A DNA stretch of 64,000 bases from Lewinella sp. LCG006 (GTDB lineage: Bacteria; Bacteroidota; Bacteroidia; Chitinophagales; Saprospiraceae). Below are positions 1 through 8,355 of the stretch, in pieces. The position numbers and the translations under genes are program-made. The notes beneath the pieces are model-generated. The model did no database searches, was not told the DNA's origin, and saw only the letters and a list, made by a program, of their open reading frames with translations. Numbering within the stretch: position 1 is the stretch's first letter; the number at the start of each line of letters is the position of its first letter. The DNA is taken from NCBI RefSeq assembly GCF_040784935.1, contig NZ_CP160680.1, positions 7,111,802 through 7,175,801 of the forward strand, written 5' to 3'.

Positions 1-189
1 GCGGTGGGTAAAGAGATTGTCAATTTACATTTCCCCGGAAATTTACTCATTGCCATGATTAAGCGACAGGGAAAATACATCATACCCAAAGGCTCTACCG
101 TGATAGAAGCGGGTGATACACTGCTGGTGCTTGCCGATGAGGAAGAATTAATTCAAAATGCTAAAAAGGATTTAATCCACAGGATATAA
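1..189 (+). CDS. C-terminal end of an ion transporter or channel with RCK_C (TrkA-C) domain, partial
   Basis: The reading frame is open from the first base, so this is the 3' end of a gene that begins outside the window. The visible 62 residues form most of an RCK_C (TrkA-C) domain: alternating beta strands around the segments IVNLHFPGN, YIIPKGSTVIEAGDTLLVL and ADEEELIQ. This small ligand-binding domain ends potassium/proton antiporters of the CvrA/NhaP2 type, TrkA proteins and some sodium/sulfate symporters. The phrase about a high-energy default value followed by GDTLLVLA is most like the C-terminus of CvrA-type antiporters. Which transporter it belongs to cannot be decided without the upstream membrane part. 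Confidence 0.7.
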   Translation, partial: AVGKEIVNLHFPGNLLIAMIKRQGKYIIPKGSTVIEAGDTLLVLADEEELIQNAKKDLIHRI

Positions 190-223
190 TTTTCTGAATC
201 TTCTCTGGGGATCTAAAACCAGA

Positions 224-1201
224 TCAGTATTCAACCCCCACTTCCGCTCTAATGGCATCCAGCAACTGCGTCATCCGATAGCTAAAATCCAAAGGCAATT
301 CCGGGCATTCGATCCAACCCGCTGACAAGCATTCCTGAACACGTATGGCTTCGTAACTGTAGCCATTAGTAGCGTATTCAAAAAAGTAATTGTCTGGCCC
401 CTGATCAGGTAGCAACACACTAAAATGACTGGGTTCGTGCCAGCGACCATGCCAATGAATGCTGCCCTTGCTGCCGTGGATAAAAGCCTCGGTTTTGGTG
501 TTGGCACTAAAAGTACAATGGAGGTTAGCGATTTGATCGCCTGCGTAGCTGAGGATAATACTTGTTTCCGTATCCACACCCGTGGGTGCCAAGCGGGCAG
601 CGGCTTGAACCTTGACAGGTGTCCCGAAGAGAAGTTGCGAGAGGAAGACGGGATAAAGACCGATATCCAGCAAAGCACCTCCCCCTAAAGCTGGATTAAA
701 CAGCCTGTTTTCGGGGTCCATGGTTTTAGCACGAAAGCCAAAATCGGCCTTAACACTGTGGACCGTGCCAATGGTATCCGCCGCTATCAACTCCAGAATT
801 TTCTTGGTCGTAGGCAAAAATCGGGTCCAGATGGCCTCCATCAGAAAGACCTTTTTCGTCTGGGACAGGTCGCGCATTTGGGCTGCTTCGGCTTCATTCA
901 TGGCCCAGGGCTTTTCGCAGAGCACCGCTTTACCTGCTTCGAGGCACTGTAAAGTGTAGGTGCAGTGCGAAGTATGCGGTGTTGCGATGTACACGACATC
1001 CAATTCGGGTAGCGCCAGCAGATCGCTTACTTCCGTAAAAACGTGCGGTGCGTTGTACACCTCCGCAAAACGCTGGGCGCGTTCCTGATTTCTGCCGGCA
1101 ACAGCAAAAAGCTGCGCACCCGGTACTTGTTCCAGGTCTTGGGCAAATTGGTGCGCTATTTTTCCAGGGCCGATAATGCCCCAACGAAAGGTTTTCTGCA
1201 T
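224..1201 (-). CDS. Gfo/Idh/MocA family NAD(P)-dependent oxidoreductase
   Basis: A 325-residue oxidoreductase. The N-terminus has a Rossmann nucleotide-binding loop ([16 protein letters not shown], about residues 8-23), followed by the family's conserved EKP motif (CEKPWAMN, near residue 95), in which the Lys takes part in catalysis. The C-terminal half has the substrate-domain pattern [13 protein letters not shown]. The overall sequence resembles the trans-1,2-dihydrodiol dehydrogenase/NAD-xylose dehydrogenase branch, but the sugar or polyol substrate cannot be read from sequence. It is the last gene of a minus-strand operon: the upstream dehydrogenase gene ends 11 bases before this ATG. It is likely a cytosolic enzyme. 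Confidence 0.9.
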   Translation of the reverse strand: MQKTFRWGIIGPGKIAHQFAQDLEQVPGAQLFAVAGRNQERAQRFAEVYNAPHVFTEVSDLLALPELDVVYIATPHTSHCTYTLQCLEAGKAVLCEKPWAMNEAEAAQMRDLSQTKKVFLMEAIWTRFLPTTKKILELIAADTIGTVHSVKADFGFRAKTMDPENRLFNPALGGGALLDIGLYPVFLSQLLFGTPVKVQAAARLAPTGVDTETSIILSYAGDQIANLHCTFSANTKTEAFIHGSKGSIHWHGRWHEPSHFSVLLPDQGPDNYFFEYATNGYSYEAIRVQECLSAGWIECPELPLDFSYRMTQLLDAIRAEVGVEY

Positions 1202-1212
1202 GATGCTTCTTA

Positions 1213-2175
1213 TTACTGTGGTCCGTAGGTTTTTTCAATTTTATCGGCCAGCGTCTGAGCGTGGCCTTCTTCGGCTTCGTAAGACCAGCCCGCAATATGG
1301 GGGTTCAGCACCACATTAGGCAGCTCCAATAAGCGCTGAAAAGCGGGTGGTTGTTGTTTGGGATCAAGGTGTACAAAAGACTGATCTTCGTACTCAATCA
1401 CATCCAGGGCGGCACCTCTGACCCGACCATTTTCCAGTGCCTCTACCAAATCGGTAGTTTTTACCACCAAGCCTCGGGCCGTATTCACCAACCAAATCGG
1501 ATGCTGGAAGGCCGTAAGGTATTCCGTATTTACCAGATGGTGATTTTCGGGTAGGTACGGAATGTGTAGACTGACAATATCGGCGCGGCTTTGGAGTTCT
1601 TCCAGGCTCACCTCACGGGCGTACTCATCACCGTAGTTGGTTTTGAATTTGTCGTAAGCGATCACCTCACAACTGAAACCTTGCAGGCGGCGGGCAAAAG
1701 CCTGCCCCATATTGCCATAGCCAACGATGCCTACTGTCTTGCCTTTGATTTCGTGGCCGCGGTTGCCGCCCCTTATCCACTCCCCTCGCCGTACTTGATG
1801 ATCAGCACGAGACAGGTGGTTCATTAGCATCAGCAACAAGCCAATGGTGTGCTCGCCTACTGCATCGCGGCTACCTTCCGGGGAAGTAAAGACGGTGATG
1901 TTGCGCTGGGCAGCATAGTCCAGGTCAATGTGCTCCACCCCTACCCCTGATCGAGCAACAAAAGCCAACTGCTTTGCGGCATCAAGAAACTCCCTATCGA
2001 TGTTGAACCGGCTACGAATTACGATACCAAATGCGGTGGGTAGCGCCGCAAAAACCGCTTCTCGGGGAGCGTCCTGCAAATCGCAACAAGCGTAGCCTAA
2101 AGCAGTGAGACGTTCCCACAACACCGGCTCAGAAGGAGCCAGAAAAAGGACAACAGGAGCAGCATTCTCTGCCAT
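1213..2175 (-). CDS. D-2-hydroxyacid dehydrogenase (phosphoglycerate dehydrogenase-like)
   Basis: A 320-residue NAD-dependent 2-hydroxyacid dehydrogenase. Visible hallmarks are the Rossmann motif [16 protein letters not shown] around residue 150, the substrate-binding/catalytic Arg in NTARG, the LDVIEYED segment in place of the usual LDVFExEP, and the catalytic His in NPHIAGWS. The length is typical of the short form without a C-terminal ACT domain. SerA-like, glyoxylate/hydroxypyruvate reductase-like and lactate dehydrogenase-like activities are all possible. It is the middle gene of a three-gene operon, starting 5 bases after the pyrophosphohydrolase stop and ending 11 bases before the Gfo/Idh/MocA gene. 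Confidence 0.9.
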   Translation of the reverse strand: MAENAAPVVLFLAPSEPVLWERLTALGYACCDLQDAPREAVFAALPTAFGIVIRSRFNIDREFLDAAKQLAFVARSGVGVEHIDLDYAAQRNITVFTSPEGSRDAVGEHTIGLLLMLMNHLSRADHQVRRGEWIRGGNRGHEIKGKTVGIVGYGNMGQAFARRLQGFSCEVIAYDKFKTNYGDEYAREVSLEELQSRADIVSLHIPYLPENHHLVNTEYLTAFQHPIWLVNTARGLVVKTTDLVEALENGRVRGAALDVIEYEDQSFVHLDPKQQPPAFQRLLELPNVVLNPHIAGWSYEAEEGHAQTLADKIEKTYGPQ

Positions 2176-2180
2176 GGTGC

Positions 2181-2651
2181 TTATTTTTTTGCCAGTAAGC
2201 CAGCAATATCAGCTGGGGAGTAATTGATAGATTTCAGGGTCTTATTATCCCCTTGGCGGTAAACCAACCAGTGATTTCCTGATGCCTGGATGTAGCATTC
2301 CGTACCTTTTTGGCGGTAGTGTTCGGCAGTGGCTTCGGCTTCTTCCTCAGTTGCGCAGGTTTTGCTCATATTGGAGCGCTGTACTTCATCAAATAGCTCA
2401 CGAAATTTTTCTCCCAGTCCAAACTCCAGCACAGCCCCCGAAAGTACATACTGGATATCGCACAGCGCATCCGCAACTTCCACCAAATCACCAGCAGCGA
2501 TAGCGTCTTCCAGTTCTTGTAGCTCTTCCCGCAGTAGCGAAACGCGTAGTTGACAGCGTTCAGGAGCAGGAATTACCGGCGTTTTCTCAATAGGGTGTTT
2601 AAATGTTCGGTGAAAATCTGCAACCTGATTTAGGGCATCCAATTGATCCAT
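2181..2651 (-). CDS. MazG/PRA-PH-like nucleoside triphosphate pyrophosphohydrolase family protein
   Basis: A 156-residue protein of the all-alpha NTP pyrophosphatase superfamily. The metal-binding pattern is visible as REELQELEDAI and then EVADALCDIQYVLSG, the ExxE ... ExxD arrangement of MazG and phosphoribosyl-ATP pyrophosphohydrolase folds. The C-terminal 50 residues (EHYRQKGTECYIQASGNHWLVYRQGDNKTLKS) are an add-on seen in this Bacteroidota group. The start was taken at the ATG giving MDQLDAL; an in-frame TTG seven codons upstream would place the start almost inside the putative promoter. First gene of the minus-strand operon with the two dehydrogenases. The substrate is unknown; a house-cleaning role on aberrant nucleotides is the family's usual inference. 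Confidence 0.85.
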   Translation of the reverse strand: MDQLDALNQVADFHRTFKHPIEKTPVIPAPERCQLRVSLLREELQELEDAIAAGDLVEVADALCDIQYVLSGAVLEFGLGEKFRELFDEVQRSNMSKTCATEEEAEATAEHYRQKGTECYIQASGNHWLVYRQGDNKTLKSINYSPADIAGLLAKK

Positions 2652-2669
2652 TGTGGTATATTTTGGTGG

Positions 2670-2677
2670 CAAACATA
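2670..2677 (-). promoter_or_regulatory. putative Bacteroidota -7 promoter element (TATGTTTG)
   Basis: The minus strand reads TATGTTTG, a full match to the Bacteroidota housekeeping -7 motif TAnnTTTG, ending about 19 bases before the chosen ATG of the pyrophosphohydrolase gene. I could not place a matching -33 element. It supports the start at 2651. Confidence 0.5.
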
Positions 2678-2740
2678 ATTATTATCTGTTAGTAAGCAGA
2701 ATGATTACCATTTGTAATAAGAGAATTAATCAACTAATTG

Positions 2741-2748
2741 TACTTTTG
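2741..2748 (+). promoter_or_regulatory. putative Bacteroidota -7 promoter element (TACTTTTG)
   Basis: TACTTTTG followed by CGGC matches the -7 consensus TAnnTTTG and lies 59 bases upstream of the arginine decarboxylase start. No well-spaced TTTG -33 box was found, so only the -7 element is proposed. Confidence 0.5.
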
Positions 2749-2807
2749 CGGCGTTTCTCACTTGCTGGTTCCCAGCATATTCTTTAACAACGCAAGACTG
2801 CCTGCCC

Positions 2808-4205
2808 GTGGCTAACAAATATTCCGACCTGATCGACCAGACCTTCTTTTTCCCACAGGAAGGTTTCGAGTTCGAGGATAATTATCTTGAATTTCATGGC
2901 ATCCCGCTTATTCACTTGATTGAGAAATACGGTACCCCTTTTAAGGTAACCTATTTACCTAAAATTGGTACCCAGATCAAGCGTGCCCGCAATCTTTTCA
3001 ACCGAGCGATGCGATCGTTGGGGTATGCTGGAAAATACCACTATTGCTATTGTACCAAGAGCAATCACTTTAGCTACGTGCTCAATGAAGTACTGGACAA
3101 CGACGTCAATTTAGAAACCTCTTCCACCTTTGATATCAACCTCATCAGGAAGCTTTACGAAAAGGGTAAGATCACCAAACAAGCCACTATCGTTTGTAAT
3201 GGGTTTAAACCAAAGGCTTACCTGGAGGGCATCGTAGGGCTCATCAATGATGGTTTTGAAAACGTCATCCCGGTTTGTGACAACAAAGAGGAAGTTGATT
3301 ACTACTCCGCTCACGTCAAGGACAAATGCAATCTGGGTATTCGCGTTGCCACCGAGGAAGAACCCAACTTTGAGTTCTATACCTCCAGACTTGGTATCCG
3401 GGCAGCTGAAGTGGTCTCTTTCTACGAAGAAAAGGTAAAAAACAACCCCAAATTCAAGCTCAAACTGCTCCACTTCTTTGTGGATACAGGCATCAAAGAT
3501 AGCCTCTACTATTGGGGAGAATTACGTAAAGCCCTCAAAATCTATTGCGAGCTGTGGAAACACAATGAAGAACTGCACGCCCTCAATATTGGTGGAGGTA
3601 TGCCTATCCGCAATAGCTTGGGTTTTGAATTCGACTACAAGTACATGGTACGGGAGATTGTCAACAACATCCTGATCGCATGCGAAGAAGCTGATGTTCC
3701 GGAACCAGACATCTTTACTGAATTTGGGAAATACACGGTTGGCGAAAGTACTGCCACCATCTTTAGTGTACTGGCTCAAAAGCAGCAGAACGACTCGGAG
3801 ATGTGGTACATGATCGATGGATCATTGATGACTTGCCTACCAGACGCCTGGGGCATTGGCGAACGTTTTGTACTGCTTCCCATCAACAAATGGGACAACG
3901 AATACCGGCGAGTAAACATCGGTGGATTGACTTGTGATAACTCCGATTATTACAATTCTGAAATCCACGAATCACAGGTTTATTTGCCCGTAATTGACAA
4001 CAAAGATAAAGAGCCATTGTATCTCGGCTTTTTCCATACGGGTGCTTACCAAGACAACATCTCCGGGTACGGTGGAATCAAACATTGCCTGATTCCTTCG
4101 CCCAAGCACATCCTGCTGGATCGCGATAAGGAAGGAAACCTTGTCTCCACCATTTACCGCGAAGAACAAACGCCGGAGAGCATGTTGGACATTTTGGGAT
4201 ACTAG
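2808..4205 (+). CDS. speA: PLP-dependent arginine decarboxylase (fold III, Bacteroidota type)
   Basis: A 465-residue PLP enzyme of the alanine-racemase/ornithine decarboxylase fold. The PLP-binding Lys is in the segment YHYCYCTKSNHF (near residue 85), the glycine-rich phosphate-binding loop is LNIGGGMP, and the C-terminal active-site motif GLTCDNSDYYNS carries the conserved Cys and Asp of the group. Arginine decarboxylase converts arginine to agmatine, the first step of one route to putrescine and spermidine. The protein is shorter than the E. coli SpeA (about 658 residues) but matches the usual length of the Bacteroidota enzyme. Translation starts at GTG (gtg gct aac). A stand-alone gene; other amino-acid decarboxylase activities are not excluded. 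Confidence 0.85.
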   Translation: MANKYSDLIDQTFFFPQEGFEFEDNYLEFHGIPLIHLIEKYGTPFKVTYLPKIGTQIKRARNLFNRAMRSLGYAGKYHYCYCTKSNHFSYVLNEVLDNDVNLETSSTFDINLIRKLYEKGKITKQATIVCNGFKPKAYLEGIVGLINDGFENVIPVCDNKEEVDYYSAHVKDKCNLGIRVATEEEPNFEFYTSRLGIRAAEVVSFYEEKVKNNPKFKLKLLHFFVDTGIKDSLYYWGELRKALKIYCELWKHNEELHALNIGGGMPIRNSLGFEFDYKYMVREIVNNILIACEEADVPEPDIFTEFGKYTVGESTATIFSVLAQKQQNDSEMWYMIDGSLMTCLPDAWGIGERFVLLPINKWDNEYRRVNIGGLTCDNSDYYNSEIHESQVYLPVIDNKDKEPLYLGFFHTGAYQDNISGYGGIKHCLIPSPKHILLDRDKEGNLVSTIYREEQTPESMLDILGY

Positions 4206-4230
4206 CAGATTTTGAACCACCGAAGGCACC

Positions 4231-4310
4231 TAAGTTGGACTTTCGTCAAATTGACGAAAGCCGTACAAGGATTAGAGGTAGAGGGAATAGGGATTTAAAC
4301 ACGAAAGAAC
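4231..4310. repeat. dispersed palindromic element, copy A
   Basis: The gap after the arginine decarboxylase contains a perfect inverted repeat, CTTTCGTCAA and TTGACGAAAG, separated by one base (4240-4260). The surrounding TAAGTTGGACTTTCG and the downstream AGGATTAGAGGTAGAG...GGGATTTAAACACGAAAG resemble the intergenic copies near 45914 and 48503. The rest of 4206-4476 holds nothing I recognise; a 70-codon frame there looks non-coding. Confidence 0.5.
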
Positions 4311-4476
4311 ATGTTGATCATTCCATTTTCAACTCCGTTTTTTCACGCTCTTATTGGGAATTGAACCCGGTGTCTTTCCTCATCTCTCTACCCTTTACCA
4401 TAGGCGTGCGAAGCAAGCCGTGTCTTACTACAGACTTTGTAAGCTAAGTTCTTGATATTGTAGAGCCTTCGGTCGT

Positions 4477-5325
4477 TCACAGCTCATCCCTTAGTGCAAA
4501 GGTGCTCTCCTGAAGGAAATGAATGAGTTCCGCACGTTTACGGTAAGGTTTCATTGCTTCGTAAGGAATAGGATCTCCGATATTGACCTTGATTGTTTGG
4601 CCGCGTTTATTGAGAACCTCCCGGATGAGTAGCCCCAAGCGGAGGGTCATACTCAATTTGCTGACGATATGAAACAAGGGGCTGTTGATGCCGTGAAAGT
4701 ACATTGGAACTACGGGACACTTGTTTTCGTGAATCTTGCCCGCAATAAAAGGTCGCCAGGGAAATTCTTCCGCTGGGCCACCCAGGCGCTTGATAGTCGC
4801 AACCCCTCCACCGGGAAAGATGACCAATGCCTCTCCCCTACGAAGACGTTCACTGGTCAGTTGGCGGGTTTCCAGGTTGGTTGCCAAAGCCTGTGGCGTT
4901 TCGTTAAAATCTACTGGTAGAAGATGGTCTTTTAGAAAAGGTTCACGGGCCAACATTTCATTGATGAGCAAGAAATAATCTTTTCGAATTCGAGTAGTTA
5001 GGTGAAGCAGAATGGCGCCATCTACTAAGCCAAAGGGATGGTTAGCAATGATAATGACGGGCCCTTGTCTGGGTATTTTCTCCAATTGTGCCTGGTCATA
5101 GTCGATTTTTATATCCAGTCGTTGCAGCGCGCGTTCCCAAAAGTTGAAGGGGTCCGAATTTTCCTTTTTCAACTGTCGATAAATCCTCAATAAGTGGCGG
5201 GCCCCAGTAATCCGTTCCACCCCTTTGATCAGCCATTGTTTGGTGCGGGAGTCATTAGGGCTGGCGTAGCTGAAGTTGTCATCATTGTACGCATGGTCGC
5301 TAATGGTAGAAACCTTGTTTTCCAT
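4477..5325 (-). CDS. lysophospholipid acyltransferase family protein (PlsC/hemolysin-like)
   Basis: A 282-residue acyltransferase. The catalytic block is IANHPFGLVDGAIL, an NHPxGxxDG variant of the usual NHxxxxD motif found in the hemolysin/OlsA-like branch, and the second block is FPGGGVATI in place of FPEGT. Members transfer acyl groups to lysophospholipids or ornithine lipids at the inner membrane; the acceptor is unknown here. The start was set at MENKVSTIS because the longer frame runs back through the preceding lipoprotein gene. That ATG overlaps the lipoprotein stop codon in TGATG, so the two genes are probably translationally coupled. Confidence 0.85.
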   Translation of the reverse strand: MENKVSTISDHAYNDDNFSYASPNDSRTKQWLIKGVERITGARHLLRIYRQLKKENSDPFNFWERALQRLDIKIDYDQAQLEKIPRQGPVIIIANHPFGLVDGAILLHLTTRIRKDYFLLINEMLAREPFLKDHLLPVDFNETPQALATNLETRQLTSERLRRGEALVIFPGGGVATIKRLGGPAEEFPWRPFIAGKIHENKCPVVPMYFHGINSPLFHIVSKLSMTLRLGLLIREVLNKRGQTIKVNIGDPIPYEAMKPYRKRAELIHFLQESTFALRDEL

Positions 5326-5774
5326 CAATCCACTTTTTGGAAGACCAGGATTTCTTTTTTCCCTGCAAACAAGTAGAGTTTCAATTCCTTGATACGGTAG
5401 GTTTGAGCCTGTTGGAGTAGGCTGAGGAAATTGTTTTCTTGCTCCATGAGGTCTCGGCAAAACATTTTGGTCGTTCCCACATTACGAAAGGTAATTTCTT
5501 TTCCCATTCCTTCCATTTGGCCGAAAAGCTCATTGCAGCCACCGTTGCCAGTGATACGACCTTCACCAGGGTAAAGCTCCAATCGGGGGCGGGGTTTCAT
5601 GCGGTCCAGTTCTTCCCCGTTCATGGTCGTCAGTACCCAGATATCGTGCAGGCGTTCATCCATTGGAGCGAAAGTCGAATCTTTAGGATCGACTTCCGTT
5701 GCTGTCTTTTTGGCTTTACAGGCTACCAGCACTAGTACGCTGGTCAGAAGGAGAAGGAAGAAGAAGTTTTGCAT
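5325..5774 (-). CDS. META-domain lipoprotein (HslJ-like)
   Basis: A 149-residue predicted lipoprotein. The N-terminus MQNFFFLLLLTSVLVLVAC is a signal peptide ending in a lipobox with Cys19. The body has the META/HslJ pattern: an initial W (HDIWVLTTMNGEEL), then GRITGNGGCNELFGQ with the conserved GxxGCNxxxG, and a later pair of aromatic/Phe strands (KMFCRDLMEQENNFL). META-domain proteins are periplasmic or outer-membrane lipoproteins of uncertain function, often linked to stress or antibiotic tolerance. The start at 5774 is preferred over upstream ATGs because it gives a clean signal peptide and lies just after a putative promoter. It is followed in coupled fashion by the acyltransferase. Confidence 0.85.
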   Translation of the reverse strand: MQNFFFLLLLTSVLVLVACKAKKTATEVDPKDSTFAPMDERLHDIWVLTTMNGEELDRMKPRPRLELYPGEGRITGNGGCNELFGQMEGMGKEITFRNVGTTKMFCRDLMEQENNFLSLLQQAQTYRIKELKLYLFAGKKEILVFQKVD

Positions 5775-5793
5775 AGGATTGGTTTTGAGGTAG

Positions 5794-5801
5794 CAAACAT
5801 A
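5794..5801 (-). promoter_or_regulatory. putative Bacteroidota -7 promoter element (TATGTTTG)
   Basis: On the minus strand TATGTTTG followed by C matches TAnnTTTG and ends 19 bases before the ATG of the META lipoprotein, the same distance as at the 2670-2677 site. No convincing -33 box at the usual spacing was seen. Confidence 0.45.
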
Positions 5802-5979
5802 GGGAAAAGCCATGCTTGGGTTGATGGCAAATGGAAAAAAAATAAAAAAAATTGACATCAGCACCTACCTCAGCATTCATTTCGTACATGTATCACTGAA
5901 ACGGCGCTTAGCGTGCCTATTTACACCTCACTTATTATTGAAAACGGACTCAATAAAGTCCTCGTAAAAACACAATTTG

Positions 5980-6498
5980 ATGAAAAATCTATTTTTTGCT
6001 TTAATCGCAATGGTTGCCTTTACCGTATTCTCTGGTTGTAACAAGGATGATGATGACACTGCGGTAAAAAATGAATTTACCTACGATGGCAATACCTACG
6101 ACCTGGTTAAGGGTTATTTGAATGATGTAGGTTCCAATCTTAATGGTACCCATGATTTTGATATTTACCTTACTAGTTCTGGGCTTTCAAACAATAACGG
6201 TACAATTACAGGTACTGGCGATCTCATTTACCTCGATTTGAACACCAATTCATCCACCGGCTTGGAAGCAGGTACTTACAACTGGGCAAATACTCGTACT
6301 GCATTTTCCATTGTTCCTGGTAGCCAGGCTTATGTTGATTATAACTTTGCCACGAATTTAGGTACGACACTAACTGCTACCGCTGGTACCGTAGATGTCG
6401 CCATTAATGGTATGGAAACAACCATCACGTTCAACCTTACTGTGTCAGGCGGAAAGACCTTAACGGGTGAATGGAAGGGCGTATTAGAAGACATCTAA
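5980..6498 (+). CDS. small secreted lipoprotein of unknown function
   Basis: A 172-residue predicted lipoprotein: signal peptide MKNLFFALIAMVAFTVFSGC with the lipobox Cys at position 20, followed by an acidic NKDDDD linker that is typical of outer-membrane lipoproteins in Bacteroidota. The rest is rich in Thr, Asn, Gly and Asp and alternates hydrophobic residues, suggesting a small beta-sandwich. I do not recognise a named domain. The ATG at 5980 was used; the TTG one codon upstream is not needed. The stop codon is followed at once by the long palindrome that hosts the IS1182-like element, which may originally have served as its terminator. Confidence 0.8.
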   Translation: MKNLFFALIAMVAFTVFSGCNKDDDDTAVKNEFTYDGNTYDLVKGYLNDVGSNLNGTHDFDIYLTSSGLSNNNGTITGTGDLIYLDLNTNSSTGLEAGTYNWANTRTAFSIVPGSQAYVDYNFATNLGTTLTATAGTVDVAINGMETTITFNLTVSGGKTLTGEWKGVLEDI

Positions 6499-6582
6499 TA
6501 GACTTGTTCGGCCGGGAACATTTGGGGGCTGACTTGCTCTCTTCCGCTCCCACTTCGCAACCAAAGTGGTCACGTAGCTAAG

Positions 6583-8179
6583 CAGGGTGACCGGGAATAG
6601 GATTAGTTTAAGGCATAGAAAAATGTTATCATGTGTAACTATGGCGAAATTTAAGAATTATGAAATCGGGTCTGATCACTCAGTGATGATTGATTTAAGC
6701 CAACATCTTCCTTCCGAGCACCTAAGCAAGCAGATGGAGAGGATAATATCCAGCTTAGATACAAGTGCCATTGAGGCAACATATAGTGGTCTTGGACAAA
6801 ATGCTTTGCATCCTAAATTACTGCTCAGTATCATTTTTTATGGATATGCCGTAGGCATTCGGAGCGGTCGGAAGTTAGCCAAAGCCTGTGAGGAAAACCT
6901 TGGCTTCATTTATTTGAGTAAAAACTATGGTCCTCAAAAGAGTTGCATCAATGATTTTCGTAGAGATAACTATCTGCATTTTGGAGATCTTTTCGTCCAA
7001 GTACTAAAAAAGTGTCAGGAATTTGGTTTGGGGGATGCCACTTTTAGTATTGTGGATGGTAGCAAAGAGGAATCCAATAGCTCCAAGGGTCGGACAAAAA
7101 CGGCAGCACAATATGAAAAATGGCAACAGGTACTCTTGGATGATATTGCCTCATTAGAAAAAGAGCCTTCTGATGAGGGATCTCAAAAAAAAAATAGTAG
7201 CGAACAAACGCCTGTACAAAAAAATCAGTGATGCCATTGAGGTCATGAAAACCGATGAGTCCAAAAAGACGATGAACTTAACCGATCCGGATGCCCCGAT
7301 CATGAAAGGTAAAAAAGGAAACTTTGATACGAATTATAATATCCAGGTAGCCTGTAGTGAAGATCAAATTATCTCCTATAATAATGTGGTCTTAGATGGC
7401 AATGATAAAGCACAACTGATCCCTGCTCTTCAAGGCATTCAAGCCAACACTGGTCAACAGGTCCAGGTTGTCCTAGCCGATGCTGACTTTGGCACTTTCG
7501 ACAGTTTTGAATACATGGACACCAACAACATCTGTGGATACGTCCCTTACCGAGACATGAATGCCACTTTTGAAAATCAACCTTTTAATAGTGTTCATTT
7601 TGACTATGACGATCAACGAGATGTATACACTTGCCCGGCTAAGCACACCCTATCGTTCAAAAGCATTAAAATAGACCGGACTCGTAATAAAGAATATCGC
7701 CAATATCGCACGACGGCGTGTAAAAACTGCCCTTTCAAAGATGAATGTACTCCTAAGAGGTCTCCTTATCGTACGATCTTAAGAGAAGTAAGACAAGCAT
7801 TAAGAGACCAAATGAAGCAGCGATTAAATATCCCAGAAGGCAAAAAGATGTATAACCGACGACTACACCCCATTGAAGCCATTTTTGGCCATTTGAAATA
7901 CAATCTGGGATATACTCGGTTTTTACTCCGGGGCCTGGAAAAAGTAAAAGCGGAATTTACGTTGATGTGCTTGGCCAATAACTTACGTAAATTGGCCAAG
8001 TACCTCCTTTTTCCATCAATTTGGACAGTAAAGGCCATATTTTGGCTTCTCAAGGCACAAAACATCTTGTTTAACCCGATTTTTCAAAGAACTTGGCCGG
8101 AACCAATGGATCAATTCGCAGGAGTTACACTTGCTTATTTATCCTCATGTATTCCCAAATCCTATTCCCGGTCACCCTG
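6583..8179 (+). mobile_element. IS1182-family insertion sequence
   Basis: The element is bounded by a perfect 22-bp terminal inverted repeat, CAGGGTGACCGGGAATAGG plus ATT (6583-6604), with its complement at 8158-8179. A 4-bp direct repeat TAAG flanks it (6579-6582 and 8180-8183). It is 1597 bp long and carries one transposase in two overlapping frames. The transposase sequence places it in IS1182. The intact ends and target duplication suggest recent insertion. Confidence 0.9.
6641..7231 (+). CDS. IS1182-family transposase, N-terminal frame
   Basis: About 196 residues from MAKFKNYEIG. It contains the DUF772/InsH-type N-terminal domain (HPKLLLSIIFYGYAVGIRSGRKLAKACEENLGFIYLS; written here in part: LLSIIFYGYAVG, SGRKLAKACEENL) and the first catalytic Asp region, SIVDGSKEE. 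The frame then leaves the protein at a run of ten A residues (7185-7194) and ends shortly after. A one-base shift at this run joins it to the second frame. The longer frame from the GTG at 6587 would start inside the terminal inverted repeat and was not chosen. Confidence 0.85.
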   Translation: MAKFKNYEIGSDHSVMIDLSQHLPSEHLSKQMERIISSLDTSAIEATYSGLGQNALHPKLLLSIIFYGYAVGIRSGRKLAKACEENLGFIYLSKNYGPQKSCINDFRRDNYLHFGDLFVQVLKKCQEFGLGDATFSIVDGSKEESNSSKGRTKTAAQYEKWQQVLLDDIASLEKEPSDEGSQKKNSSEQTPVQKNQ

Positions 8180-8201
8180 TAAGGCTATGTTCCCACTTTG
8201 A
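7173..8201 (+). CDS. IS1182-family transposase, C-terminal frame
   Basis: This frame supplies the rest of the DDE transposase: second Asp in VVLADADFGTFDSF, a Cys-containing insertion (CKNCPFKDECTP) typical of the family, and the Glu in LHPIEAIFGHLKYNLGYTRFLLRG. It probably has no separate start; it is entered from the upstream frame at the A10 run at 7185-7194, either by polymerase slippage or not at all if the run carries a mutation. The reading frame runs through the right inverted repeat and stops 22 bases outside the element, so its last residues depend on the insertion site. Confidence 0.85.
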   Translation: MRDLKKKIVANKRLYKKISDAIEVMKTDESKKTMNLTDPDAPIMKGKKGNFDTNYNIQVACSEDQIISYNNVVLDGNDKAQLIPALQGIQANTGQQVQVVLADADFGTFDSFEYMDTNNICGYVPYRDMNATFENQPFNSVHFDYDDQRDVYTCPAKHTLSFKSIKIDRTRNKEYRQYRTTACKNCPFKDECTPKRSPYRTILREVRQALRDQMKQRLNIPEGKKMYNRRLHPIEAIFGHLKYNLGYTRFLLRGLEKVKAEFTLMCLANNLRKLAKYLLFPSIWTVKAIFWLLKAQNILFNPIFQRTWPEPMDQFAGVTLAYLSSCIPKSYSRSPCKAMFPL

Positions 8202-8290
8202 TCGCTTGCGGGAACAAAAGATAGCAGCGTCTTCCCACCAAAGCCCCCCGGACGAACAAGTCTAATCGGAGCAATACCCCTCTGAGAACA

Positions 8291-8332
8291 CAAGATCCCG
8301 AATATCGGCAACTGCTGGTATTCGGGATCTTG
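8291..8332. terminator. bidirectional hairpin terminator candidate
   Basis: A perfect 14-bp inverted repeat, CAAGATCCCGAATA and TATTCGGGATCTTG, with a 14-base loop, lies between the mobile-element region and the 3' end of the convergent FG-GAP gene. There is no long T-run, which is common for Bacteroidota intergenic hairpins. Confidence 0.6.
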
Positions 8333-8355
8333 AGTTTAGATAACGTGTGATGCTA

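Larger units (their letters stand above)
6499..8264. repeat. long imperfect palindrome split by an IS at its apex
   Basis: The outer 12 bases TAGACTTGTTCG (6499-6510) recur exactly in inverted form as CGAACAAGTCTA (8253-8264). The adjoining CCGGG and, near the centre, CAAAGTGG and GTAGC/ATAGC segments also pair between the arms 6499-6582 and 8184-8264. Removing the IS and one copy of the TAAG duplication gives a palindrome of about 165 bp just after the lipoprotein stop codon. It could be a terminator or a dispersed hairpin element. Pairing inside the arms is imperfect. Confidence 0.65.

Noticed and set aside
4235-4447. 70-codon frame between the decarboxylase and acyltransferase genes
   Set aside because: It covers the palindromic element and has no initiation context or protein-like composition.
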